DNA from: an uncultured Acidobacteriota bacterium
GTDB lineage: Bacteria; Acidobacteriota; Thermoanaerobaculia; Gp7-AA8
NCBI GenBank assembly: GCA_946887105.1
Contig: CAMPKJ010000247.1
Location: 1-7,236, forward strand
Direction of reading: 5' to 3'
Length of the DNA: 7,236 nucleotides
Shown: one piece after another, positions 1-5,826 of the stretch
How positions within the stretch are numbered: the stretch's first letter is position 1
Layout of the letters: every line of letters begins with the position of its first letter
Made by a program: the position numbers and the translations under genes
The notes under the pieces: model-generated
What the model was told of the DNA's origin: nothing
The model's database searches: none
What the model saw: only the letters and a program-made list of their open reading frames with translations

Positions 1-51
1 AATCGAAGCATCGTCGTCGACGAGGCGGCGCGGGCGCTGGGGCCGCGTCAC
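1..51 (-). CDS. Possible 5' end of a gene running off the left edge
   Basis: A minus-strand frame opens with GTG at 51..49 and stays open for 17 codons to the window edge, reading MTRPQRPRRLVDDDASI. A GGAG sits 5 nt upstream of the GTG, an acceptable Shine-Dalgarno site. The frame begins shortly after the rpsT terminator, where a new minus-strand gene would be expected. The peptide is Arg-rich and too short to assign to a family. The frame also stays open upstream of this GTG, so the start is not certain. It could be chance coding in GC-rich DNA. Confidence 0.3.
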   Translation of the reverse strand, partial: MTRPQRPRRLVDDDASI

Positions 52-103
52 GCCTGCTCCGCCACAAGCAAGAAGCGTGCTGTAGCGCGCTTCGCCGGGC
101 ACG

Positions 104-126
104 AAAAAGGCGCACCGAGGTGCGCC
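104..126 (-). terminator. Rho-independent terminator after rpsT
   Basis: On the minus strand a perfect 7-bp GC-rich stem (GGCGCAC paired with GTGCGCC, 109-115 with 120-126) closes a four-base loop and is followed at once by five T residues (108..104). It lies 24 bases past the rpsT stop codon, so it should end the tol-pal-rpsT transcript. On the plus strand the hairpin has no U-tract after it, so it looks one-directional. Confidence 0.82.
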
Positions 127-150
127 GTCGAGCGTTCGCTGCGCTGCCGC

Positions 151-411
151 TTACTTGGCGGAGCGCTTGGACGCGGCGGAGAGGCGGGACTTGTACCGGT
201 TGGCGGTGTTCTCTTTGATGAGTCCCGTCTTCGCGGCGCGGTCGATCGCGGAGAATCCCTCGGCCAGCGTGGCCTTGTCTTCGTCGCCGCCGACGATGGC
301 TCCACGCGTCTTCTTCAGAGCCGTCCGCAGGGCCGACTTGCCCGCACGGTTCCGCTCGTTCCTCTTTTCGGCCTGCCGTCTCTGCTTCTCGGCCGAGGCA
401 ATATTCGCCAT
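151..411 (-). CDS. rpsT: 30S ribosomal protein S20
   Basis: The 86-residue product has the length and composition of bacterial S20, a primary 16S rRNA-binding protein of the small subunit. It begins MANIASAEKQRRQAEKRNERN, followed by the usual Lys/Arg-rich helical segment, and ends with KTGLIKENTANRYKSRL and a basic tail, both typical of S20. The ATG start at 411..409 is backed by a strong AGGAG (422..418) with a 6-nt spacer. The gene follows cpoB after 70 bases containing a GC hairpin (441-460) and is followed by a clear terminator. I see no good separate promoter in the short leader, so it may be transcribed in part from the tol-pal operon. E. coli S20 is known to control its own translation, but nothing visible here proves that. 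Confidence 0.98.
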   Translation of the reverse strand: MANIASAEKQRRQAEKRNERNRAGKSALRTALKKTRGAIVGGDEDKATLAEGFSAIDRAAKTGLIKENTANRYKSRLSAASKRSAK

Positions 412-440
412 CTGTTGCTCCTGCTAGTGAATGAAATTCG

Positions 441-460
441 GGCCGGACGGAGGTCCGGCC
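441..460 (-). terminator. GC hairpin between cpoB and rpsT (weak terminator or attenuator)
   Basis: A perfect 8-bp inverted repeat (GGCCGGAC with GTCCGGCC) closes a four-base loop. It begins 22 bases past the cpoB stop and ends 29 bases before the rpsT start. On the minus strand it is followed by CGAATTTC, so the U-tract is only three bases long. That suits a leaky terminator, an attenuator or an mRNA-stabilising stem better than a full stop. The placement between the envelope genes and a ribosomal protein gene suggests it sets their relative expression, which is an inference. Confidence 0.5.
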
Positions 461-481
461 AGGGCTTGAAAACGGGGCATT

Positions 482-1339
482 CTACTTCGTTTCGATTCCG
501 AGCTGTCGCAGTTTCTGCCGCGCCAGCGAGGCTTCCTGCGACCTCGGATGCTCGTGCAGCACGTACTGCAGCTGCACAACTCCTTGGGCTCGCTCTCCGA
601 CGTTGATGTACGCGTAGCCCTTCTTCAGCAACGCGCCCGGAACCTTGTCGGACTGCGGGTACTTGTTGACCACGGCATCAAACTGCCCGATGGCCTCCCG
701 ATATTTCTTCTGGGAAAAAAGGCTCTCGCCAATCCAATACGCGGCGTTGTCGGCCAGGTCGGCATTTGCGTTCATCCCCAGGAAATCGTGGAAGCCTTCG
801 ATGGCCAGATCGTAGTTGCCGCGCTGGTAGTCGCGGTAGGCGGCCTGGTAGGTCTGCATCGGATCGGCCGGCGGCGCCGCGGGCTCGGCCGGAGCGGGGA
901 CCGTGAGCTCGCCGGTGGCCGGAGAGCCCGTGCTGTTCTCGAGGTTCGCGCCCGGAGGAGGGGGCGTGTTCTGCAGCGTGGTCAGCCGCGTGCGCAGGTC
1001 CTCGACGTCGCGCTGCGTGCGCGCGGACTGCTGCCCGAGCTGATCGAGCCGGTGCGAGGCCTCCTCCACCGCGCCCTGCGTGGTCTGGATCCGCTCTTCG
1101 ATGTCGTTGACCTTGGCCACCAGCGTGGCGTTCGACTTCAGCAGCGTCTCGGTCTGCTCGGCGATGCGGACGTTCACGTTCTGCACTTCGTCCTTGCTCG
1201 ACGCGGTGCGCTTGATGTTCGCCAGCTCTTCCTGCAGTTCCGAGATCTGCCGCTGGGCGGTCTCGAAGTCGGAGGTCGATACGCAGCCGGCCGCGGCGAG
1301 CGCCGCAGCCAGCATGACGATCGTTTGAAGGGTCTTCAT
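482..1339 (-). CDS. cpoB: Tol-Pal system coordinator CpoB/YbgF, predicted lipoprotein
   Basis: The 285-residue product has the CpoB (YbgF) architecture. There is an N-terminal export signal, a long coiled coil (about residues 24-122, heptad-like, rich in Glu, Gln, Leu and Arg), a Pro/Ala linker (about 124-160) and a C-terminal TPR domain (about 161-280). TPR landmarks include YQAAYRDYQRGNYDLAIEGF, AAYWIGESLFSQKKYREAI and GALLKKGYAYINVGE. In E. coli CpoB links the Tol machine to PBP1B during division. The signal peptide ends in LAAAGC with Cys19, a relaxed lipobox, so this form is probably lipid-anchored, whereas the E. coli protein is soluble in the periplasm. The ATG start lies 4 nt after the pal stop, with the weak ribosome site overlapping the pal stop, suggesting translational coupling. 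The family call is firm; the lipid anchor is inferred. Confidence 0.95.
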   Translation of the reverse strand: MKTLQTIVMLAAALAAAGCVSTSDFETAQRQISELQEELANIKRTASSKDEVQNVNVRIAEQTETLLKSNATLVAKVNDIEERIQTTQGAVEEASHRLDQLGQQSARTQRDVEDLRTRLTTLQNTPPPPGANLENSTGSPATGELTVPAPAEPAAPPADPMQTYQAAYRDYQRGNYDLAIEGFHDFLGMNANADLADNAAYWIGESLFSQKKYREAIGQFDAVVNKYPQSDKVPGALLKKGYAYINVGERAQGVVQLQYVLHEHPRSQEASLARQKLRQLGIETK

Positions 1340-1343
1340 CGCC

Positions 1344-1937
1344 TTATCTCACGAGCACGAGATGCGCACGCCGGTTCTGCGCCCACGAAGCGTCGTCGTG
1401 GCCTTCCTCGAACGGACGCTCTTCGCCATAGCTCACGGTGCGGATGCGGCCCGCGTCGACGCCGAGCGTGACCAGGTAGTCCTTGGCCGAGTTCGCGCGC
1501 CGGTCGCCCAGGGCCAGGTTGTACTGCTCGGTTCCGCGCTCGTCGCAGTGACCTTCGATGAGCAGGCTGTAGCCGGCGCCTTCCCGTCCCTTGAGCCAGT
1601 TGGCGGAGGAGGTGAGTGCGGCCTGCGCGGCGTCATCGAGCGTGGCCTCGTCATAGTTGTAGAACGCGTCGCGGATGTAGCCCTGACGCTGCACGTAGCG
1701 ATTGAGCTCTTCGATGTCCGACGGGAACGTCTCCGCGGTCGGCGTGGCCTCGACGAAATCCACGTCGTCCTGCACCGGCGTTTCCTCGGGCAATGGCGGC
1801 GGCGGCGCGACCTCCGGCGCCGGTGCGGTGTTCGTCGCAGGCGCGACCACCGGCGTGACTTTCCTCCGGCATGCGGGCGAGACGATCAAGAGCACGAGCG
1901 CGATGCTCGTCAGGACGATCTTCGACATCTTTTTCAT
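1344..1937 (-). CDS. pal: Peptidoglycan-associated lipoprotein Pal
   Basis: Pal is the outer-membrane lipoprotein that binds peptidoglycan and is moved to the division site by the Tol motor. The 197-residue product has a hydrophobic signal (about 5-22) ending in VSPAC, with Cys23 the likely lipidated residue. The lipobox is degenerate because Pro is at -2. A Pro/Ala/Glu-rich linker follows (about 28-72), then an OmpA-like domain (about 85-197). The domain contains IEGHCDERGTEQYNLALGDR, with Asp132 and Arg147 in the positions that contact diaminopimelate in this family, then RRANSAKDYLVTLGV and a final NRRAHLVLV strand. The start at 1937..1935 has AAGGGAG upstream with a spacer near 10 nt; Met4 is an alternative start. 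The gene lies 31 nt after tolB and 4 nt before cpoB. Confidence 0.97.
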   Translation of the reverse strand: MKKMSKIVLTSIALVLLIVSPACRRKVTPVVAPATNTAPAPEVAPPPPLPEETPVQDDVDFVEATPTAETFPSDIEELNRYVQRQGYIRDAFYNYDEATLDDAAQAALTSSANWLKGREGAGYSLLIEGHCDERGTEQYNLALGDRRANSAKDYLVTLGVDAGRIRTVSYGEERPFEEGHDDASWAQNRRAHLVLVR

Positions 1938-1968
1938 TGCTGTTCCACTCCCTTCACGATCATACCGA

Positions 1969-3258
1969 TTATTCGGGTTTCTTCGACCAATCGGGTTCTT
2001 TGTTTTCGCTTTCGAATGTCAGCTGTAAGAGATCGCTGCCATCCGCGCGCATCCGGAAAATCTGCCATTTGCGATTCTGCCGGTCGGATTGAAACGCGAT
2101 CCATTGTCCGTCCGGCGACCAGGTGGGCTGCTCGTTCGAGCCCTCGCCGGCGATGATGTTGTTCTCGCCGGTGATCAGATTGGCGATGCGGATCTGGAAG
2201 CGTCCGTTCACGCGCGAGGTGTACGCGATTTTTTCGCCGTCCGGCGAGAAGACCGCGTCGTCGTTCCAGTTTCCATCGAAGGAGATCCGCCGCACGTTCG
2301 TCCCCTCGGCATCCATGACGTAGATCTGCGGCGTGCCGGTGCGGCCGGACGTGAACGCGATCTGCCGTCCGTTCGGACTCCACTCCGGCGTCGACTCGAT
2401 AGCCGTGGTGGTGGTCAGGCGGCGCACGTTCGTGCCGTCATCCTTGATCAGATAAATGTCCGGATTGCCGCGGACGGAACCGACGAAGGCGATGTCGTTG
2501 GTCACCGGCGAGAATGTGGCGGAGGTATTCAGCGCCAGGCCGCTGTTGATGCGCATGCGCCCGCCGCCGCGGCGATTGATGATGTACATGTCGCTCGTGC
2601 CGCGCGCGAAGGAGGTGTAGACCATCCGTTCGTTGTCGCGCGCCCAGCTGGGGAGGATCGACAGCGCGCCGTGACGCGTGATCTGGCGCTGGTTCGCGCC
2701 GTCCCAGTCCATCAGCCACACTTCCCAGGTGCCGGTGCGCTTCGAGGCGAACGCGATTTGTGAGAGAAAGACGCCCGGTCGGTTGTTGAACAGGCGCATC
2801 AGCTCGTTGGCGAGCATGTGCGCGGTGCGCGAGAGCGCGGCTTCCGGTCCGCGATAACGCTTCTTGAGCTGTGCCGCTCCGCTCTGATCGATGAGGCGCG
2901 CCTCGACGATGTAGTCCTCTCCCTCCGTCCACACATTGAGCTGCAGATGGAACTGCGCTTCGACGCGTTTCATCAGGTCCGGCGTGACCGGCACGGAGGG
3001 CGGCAGCGCGGCGATGGCGAAGAAGCCGGAGTAGGCGATGTCGCGCGTCAACGGACCGAAGAATCCTTCGCGGACCTTCGTCGCGTCGACCAATGCCGGT
3101 GCGGGCGCGGTGGGCGGTTTGAGCTCGGGGAACGGGACGGCGATGCGGACGATCTTCGCCGCTTCGCCCGCCGTCATCGTGGAGGTGATGTCGGTCTGCG
3201 CGAACGCTGCGTTTGCGAGCATCAGCACGGTTACGGAATGCAGGATCAGTTTCTTCAT
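1969..3258 (-). CDS. tolB: Tol-Pal periplasmic beta-propeller protein TolB
   Basis: TolB is the periplasmic partner that binds Pal and is acted on by TolA. The 429-residue product matches the usual length. A signal peptide ends at ANAAFA (cleavage after residue 20), followed by an N-terminal alpha/beta domain (about 35-160) and a six-bladed beta-propeller (about 165-429). The blades show repeats of the kind TPEWSPNGRQIAFTSGRTG, DAVFSPDGEKIAYTSR and QPTWSPDGQWIAFQSDRQ, each followed by an IYVMDAEGTNVRRI-like strand. Its ATG overlaps the tolA stop as ATGA and has no clear Shine-Dalgarno site, so translation probably depends on ribosomes finishing tolA. The mature N-terminus, QTDITSTMTAGEAA, is the place to look for a TolA-contacting TolB box, but I see no sequence match to the E. 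coli one. Confidence 0.97.
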   Translation of the reverse strand: MKKLILHSVTVLMLANAAFAQTDITSTMTAGEAAKIVRIAVPFPELKPPTAPAPALVDATKVREGFFGPLTRDIAYSGFFAIAALPPSVPVTPDLMKRVEAQFHLQLNVWTEGEDYIVEARLIDQSGAAQLKKRYRGPEAALSRTAHMLANELMRLFNNRPGVFLSQIAFASKRTGTWEVWLMDWDGANQRQITRHGALSILPSWARDNERMVYTSFARGTSDMYIINRRGGGRMRINSGLALNTSATFSPVTNDIAFVGSVRGNPDIYLIKDDGTNVRRLTTTTAIESTPEWSPNGRQIAFTSGRTGTPQIYVMDAEGTNVRRISFDGNWNDDAVFSPDGEKIAYTSRVNGRFQIRIANLITGENNIIAGEGSNEQPTWSPDGQWIAFQSDRQNRKWQIFRMRADGSDLLQLTFESENKEPDWSKKPE

Positions 3259-4013
3259 CGGAATGTCAGGTGGACTCCAAGGTATGTGCCGTCGTATGCG
3301 AACGGCAGCGGATTCAATGGCGACGAGCTGCGGACGGCGCTGAGCGCGGCGCGGTCGAAGGTGCCGTTGCCGCTCGCGGTTTCGACCTTCGCTTCAGCAA
3401 TCGTGCCGTCGCGCAGGATGCGGAAGTAGATGACGGTGAAGGTGCCCGGCGCGACCTGCGGCCGGAACCAGTTCGTCCCGATGCGGCGGTGCATGCCCTG
3501 GAGGTAGAGCGTGTAGGGAAAATCGCCGCCTTCCAGTCCGGTGACCCCCGATCCGCCGATCGGCACTTCGGCAGTCGTGATTCCCGGCGCGGCAACCGGC
3601 GGCGCGGCGGCGGGTTTCGCGGCGGGCGGCGCCTCGGAGCCTTTCTTCGTCGAACGTCCGAACGGGGAGAAGGGGACGGTGTTCTTCTCGATTTTCGCCG
3701 GAGCCGGCGCGGCCGGTTTCGGTTCCTCGATCTTCGGAGTCTCGACCGGCTTCGGCTCCTCGATCTTCGGAGCCTCCACCGGTTTCGGCTGGGCCGGTTT
3801 GCGTTGCACTGCGGGCGCGGCGGGCGGTCCGGGCATCTTCGCGAACTCGATGCTGACCATCTGCGCCGCTTTCGGCGGCGTTGCGTGTGTCGCGGCGTAG
3901 ACCGCGAGCGCGATCAGACCGCCGTGCAGCAGCAGTGAGAGTGCGATGCCGGCGCCTGCTCCGCGATCGAGGGTCGCGCGCTGCGCCAGCACATCAGCGA
4001 CGCCGTCCCGCAT
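3255..4013 (-). CDS. tolA: TolA-type energy transducer with TonB-like C-terminus
   Basis: TolA links the TolQR motor in the inner membrane to TolB/Pal. I choose ATG 4013 (252 residues) because GAGGGG lies 7 nt upstream; a GTG at 4037 would add eight residues but has no good ribosome site. There is one membrane helix (about 22-42) with Ser26-x3-His30, the Ser/His pair that couples TonB/TolA helices to their motors. Next is a Pro/Ala/Lys-rich linker (about 60-142) with two copies of KPVE[A/T]PKIEEP. The C-terminal domain (about 164-252) is of the TonB type, with [37 protein letters not shown] and a closing beta strand. The linker is far shorter than the long helical domain II of E. coli TolA. 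Position between tolR and tolB decides TolA over TonB. It overlaps tolR by 20 nt and tolB by 4 nt. Confidence 0.92.
   Translation of the reverse strand: MRDGVADVLAQRATLDRGAGAGIALSLLLHGGLIALAVYAATHATPPKAAQMVSIEFAKMPGPPAAPAVQRKPAQPKPVEAPKIEEPKPVETPKIEEPKPAAPAPAKIEKNTVPFSPFGRSTKKGSEAPPAAKPAAAPPVAAPGITTAEVPIGGSGVTGLEGGDFPYTLYLQGMHRRIGTNWFRPQVAPGTFTVIYFRILRDGTIAEAKVETASGNGTFDRAALSAVRSSSPLNPLPFAYDGTYLGVHLTFR
3713..3790. repeat. 33-bp tandem repeat in tolA (about 2.4 copies)
   Basis: Two full 33-bp units, 3713-3745 and 3746-3778, differ at four positions and are followed by a 12-base partial third copy. On the minus strand they encode two 11-residue units, [11 protein letters not shown] and [11 protein letters not shown], in the periplasmic linker of TolA. 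Because the period is a multiple of three, gain or loss of a unit keeps the frame and changes only linker length. All but one of the differences between units are synonymous. Confidence 0.9.
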
Positions 4014-4449
4014 TCCCGTTCCCCTCACGCCCTTCACCCGGTTTCGTGATCATGCCCAGTTGCTGCACTCCCGCGCGATTCATCACGTCCAGCACGCCGA
4101 TGACCCGTCCATACGGCACTCCCTGATCGGCTTCGAGCAGTGCGCGTTTGATGCCGCGCGCGCGCAGCATCGGCCCGAGCGAGAGCTCGAGGTTCTCCGA
4201 GCCGATGGCGGTGCCGTCGACATACACGGCGCCGGACGCGGTCACGGTGACCTTGGCGGGATTGTTCGAGGCCAGCTCGAAGCTCTTGCCCTCCGCCTGC
4301 GGGAGCGCGACGTCGAGTCCCTGCGTGAGCATCGGCGCGGTGATCATGAAGATGATCAGCAGCACCAGCATCACGTCGACGAGCGGGGTGACGTTGATCT
4401 CCGCCAGATCGCCGAGGTCGTCGCTGCTGTCACCGAATCGAAAGGCCAT
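3994..4449 (-). CDS. tolR: Tol-Pal motor subunit TolR (ExbD/TolR family)
   Basis: TolR partners TolQ in the proton channel that energises TolA. The 151-residue product has the family pattern: a short cytoplasmic N-terminus, one membrane helix (about 20-40) in [19 protein letters not shown] with Asp25 as the proton-carrying residue, and a periplasmic domain (about 45-135). That domain begins [10 protein letters not shown] and ends [21 protein letters not shown] charged tail, [16 protein letters not shown], extends past the usual end and is encoded where the gene runs into tolA, so it may exist to carry the overlap. The ATG at 4449 has only weak purine-rich sequence upstream. The gene lies 38 nt after tolQ. 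Confidence 0.96.
   Translation of the reverse strand: MAFRFGDSSDDLGDLAEINVTPLVDVMLVLLIIFMITAPMLTQGLDVALPQAEGKSFELASNNPAKVTVTASGAVYVDGTAIGSENLELSLGPMLRARGIKRALLEADQGVPYGRVIGVLDVMNRAGVQQLGMITKPGEGREGNGNAGRRR
4021..4026 (-). promoter_or_regulatory. Ribosome binding site that decides the tolA start
   Basis: GAGGGG lies inside the 3' part of tolR, 7 nt before ATG 4013. The in-frame GTG at 4037 is preceded by ACGAAACCGG, with no comparable site. This favours the ATG and a 20-nt tolR/tolA overlap. Confidence 0.6.
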
Positions 4450-4487
4450 GCCGTTGTCTTAGACGGATGAGATGCCCGCGAGGTAAC

Positions 4488-5147
4488 TCAGGTGAAGTTC
4501 CGCTCCGTCAGGTTGAGAAATTCGAGCGTGAAGTCTTCCATCTCGCCGCGCGACTGGCGCAGCTTCTGGACGAAGTGGTTGTAGGCGAGCAGGGCCGGGA
4601 TTGCGGCGAAGAGGCCGGCGGCGGTGTTGATCAGCGCCTCGCTGATGCCGGGCGCGACCGCGGTGATGGACGTCGAGCCGGTCGCGCCGATGCTCTGGAA
4701 CGCACCCATGATCCCCCACACCGTTCCGAAGAGGCCGATGAACGGACTGGCCGCGGCCGTCGTGGCGAGAAAGGGGACGAAGCGCGTCAGCCGCGCCGCT
4801 TCGATGCGCGAGGCGCGGATCAGCGAACGTTCCACGCTGTCGAGCGACTTGACGGTCTGGCGTCCGCCTTCGCTGTGAGAGATCTGCGCCTCGATCTCGG
4901 CATAGCCGGCGCGGAAGAGACCCACCAGAGGCGAGTGCGCGAGCGAGGCGAGCGCCGATTGCATGTCCGCCAGCCGCTTCGCTTTGCGAAAGAGCGGCAT
5001 GAAGCGACGCGACGAACGGTTCGCGCGCCGGAAGCGCTGCCCGACCGCGATCATGACCGCCCAGGAGACGACGGAGAAGAGAAGAAGGATGCCGAGGACG
5101 GACTGCCCCACCACCCCTGAGTGCCGAAACGCCGCCCACAGTTCCAC
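4488..5147 (-). CDS. tolQ: Tol-Pal motor subunit TolQ (ExbB/MotA/TolQ channel family)
   Basis: TolQ forms the pentameric inner-membrane channel around the TolR helices. The 219-residue product has three membrane helices (about 14-36, 123-150 and 164-190) with a cytoplasmic domain between the first two. The signature GLFGTVWGIMGAFQSIG in helix 2 and PGISEALINTAAGLFAAIPA in helix 3 are diagnostic, with Thr142 and Thr175 at the conserved pore positions. The start is GTG (5147..5145). No ATG is available nearby in frame, and no Shine-Dalgarno site is visible upstream (TAACCTCCGCGCC). It is the first gene of the operon. The ybgC thioesterase gene that precedes tolQ in E. coli is absent, and a divergently oriented tRNA lies 68 nt away. 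Confidence 0.96.
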   Translation of the reverse strand: MELWAAFRHSGVVGQSVLGILLLFSVVSWAVMIAVGQRFRRANRSSRRFMPLFRKAKRLADMQSALASLAHSPLVGLFRAGYAEIEAQISHSEGGRQTVKSLDSVERSLIRASRIEAARLTRFVPFLATTAAASPFIGLFGTVWGIMGAFQSIGATGSTSITAVAPGISEALINTAAGLFAAIPALLAYNHFVQKLRQSRGEMEDFTLEFLNLTERNFT

Positions 5148-5154
5148 GGCGCGG

Positions 5155-5181
5155 AGGTTAGCATAGGGGCGCTTGGAACAA
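5155..5181 (-). promoter_or_regulatory. Candidate tol-pal promoter with leaderless-type spacing
   Basis: On the minus strand TTGTTC (5181..5176) and TAACCT (5160..5155) could act as -35 and -10 boxes with a short 15-nt spacer. TAACCT ends 8 nt before the first base of the tolQ GTG, so transcription would begin at or next to the start codon. That fits the missing ribosome site. An overlapping TATGCT (5165..5160) is a better -10 match and would leave a leader of about 6 nt. Both are weak matches. Confidence 0.33.
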
Positions 5182-5188
5182 CCCCGCG

Positions 5189-5197
5189 TGCTATGTT
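5189..5197 (+). promoter_or_regulatory. Extended -10 box for the tRNA-Arg gene
   Basis: TGCTATGTT has the TGn extension and four of six bases of a -10 hexamer. It would place the transcript start near 5204, about 12 nt before the tRNA, leaving a short leader for RNase P. No properly spaced -35 box is seen, which is common for extended -10 promoters. Confidence 0.4.
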
Positions 5198-5215
5198 GGT
5201 TCTGCGACGGCGAAC

Positions 5216-5292
5216 GACCCCGTAGCTCAGTTGGATAGAGCAGGAGTTTCCTAAACTCAAGGTCGGAGGTTCAAGTCCTCTCGGGGTCACCA
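5216..5292 (+). tRNA. tRNA-Arg (anticodon CCT)
   Basis: The sequence folds into a full cloverleaf. The acceptor stem is GACCCCG (5216-5222) with CGGGGTC (5282-5288), followed by A and an encoded CCA (5290-5292). The D arm pairs GCTC with GAGC around AGTTGGATA. The anticodon stem has four good pairs plus one G-A mismatch at 27-43, and the loop TTCCTAA gives anticodon CCT, which reads AGG. The variable loop has five bases and the T arm is GGAGG-TTCAAGT-CCTCT. AGG is a minor Arg codon in GC-rich genomes. The last 22 bases overlap the 3' end of a gene on the other strand. No second copy of the tRNA 3' end is seen in the window. Confidence 0.97.
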
Positions 5293-5741
5293 ACTGCCTG
5301 ACGTACGTCGCGCGCCCGCGCGAGCAGCCCTGTCGGAATGCCCACGCAGAACACGTGCGCGAAGAGTCCGTTCAGCACGCCCGTCAACGTGAACCGCGGC
5401 GGACCGGCCGCGGACAGTGGCACGACCACGAAGTTCATGACCAGGTAGACCAGCAGGCCGTAGATCGCACCCATGATCACCGGCGATTCGCGCAGCGCGG
5501 CAATTTTGTGGCTGGCGAAGAAGTAGACGCACACGACCAAGAAGGCGATGAAGTAATGCAGAGCGAGGCCGAGGAGCGCGGTGGGAATGCCGCCTTCGAC
5601 GGCAGCGTCTCGGCCGAGCAGTCCCGCCGCGACGCTTTGCAGGATGCGCGTCGGCGCCACGCCTTTGAGTCCATAAAAGACGATCACCTCGGTGATGTCC
5701 AACGCGCCGACGATGAGCGTGGCCAGAAGAATTCGTTTCAT
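5271..5741 (-). CDS. Four-helix integral membrane protein of unknown function
   Basis: The 156-residue product is strongly hydrophobic, with four likely membrane helices (about 4-24, 53-76, 86-110 and 120-141). Landmarks are Asp15 in the first helix, VFYGLKGVAPTRILQSVAAG, GGIPTALLGLALHYFIAF, IYGLLVYLVMNFVVVPLSA and LNGLFAHVFCVGIPTGLLAR. The Gly-rich, strongly patterned sequence looks like a conserved bacterial family, but I cannot name it or give a function. The ATG at 5741 has no ribosome site; a TACGCT box lies 6 nt upstream. The last residues, GDPERT, and the TGA stop are read from the antisense strand of the tRNA-Arg 3' half. The real fold probably ends near residue 141, so the tail is likely filler. 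The gene is divergent from the hydrolase gene, 92 nt away. Confidence 0.82.
   Translation of the reverse strand: MKRILLATLIVGALDITEVIVFYGLKGVAPTRILQSVAAGLLGRDAAVEGGIPTALLGLALHYFIAFLVVCVYFFASHKIAALRESPVIMGAIYGLLVYLVMNFVVVPLSAAGPPRFTLTGVLNGLFAHVFCVGIPTGLLARARDVRQAVGDPERT
5300..5323. repeat. Two adjoining palindromes just past the tRNA
   Basis: GACGTACGTC (5300-5309) is a perfect 10-base palindrome beginning 8 nt after the tRNA CCA. TCGCGCG...CGCGCGA (5308-5323) is a perfect 7-base inverted repeat around two bases. Both lie in the coding 3' end of the membrane protein gene (its RARDVR segment). No T-run follows on the plus strand, so this is not a standard terminator. The second repeat may simply come from alternating Arg/Ala codons. 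Confidence 0.4.
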
Positions 5742-5747
5742 CGGCAG

Positions 5748-5753
5748 AGCGTA
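5748..5753 (-). promoter_or_regulatory. Candidate -10 box of the membrane protein gene
   Basis: TACGCT (5753..5748) keeps only the TAnnnT positions of a -10 box and ends 7 nt before the ATG at 5741. The spacing suits a leaderless transcript and there is no Shine-Dalgarno site. A TTGCGT at 5779..5774 could be a -35 box, but the 20-nt spacer is long. Confidence 0.25.
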
Positions 5754-5820
5754 ACGTCGTCATGGAAACCGGCACGCAAACTTGCTGTGACGCAGCGGAA
5801 CGCGACCGTCCCTCCGCATT

Positions 5821-5826
5821 TACAGT
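5821..5826 (+). promoter_or_regulatory. Candidate -10 box of the hydrolase-TPR gene
   Basis: TACAGT matches four of six -10 positions and ends 8 nt before the first base of ATG 5834, with no Shine-Dalgarno site between them. This would give an mRNA starting at the start codon. No -35 box with normal spacing is visible. Confidence 0.28.

Noticed and set aside
548..1471. A 307-codon open frame on the plus strand opposite cpoB and the end of pal
   Set aside because: It spans two clearly real genes on the other strand and has an Arg/Val/Leu-biased sequence without domains.
1362..2763. Two further long plus-strand frames (1362-2156 and 2089-2763) opposite pal and tolB
   Set aside because: They are antisense to firmly identified genes and show the same Arg-rich composition.
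5308..5323. A rho-independent terminator for the tRNA
   Set aside because: The inverted repeat is real but its loop is tiny and no T-run follows on the plus strand.
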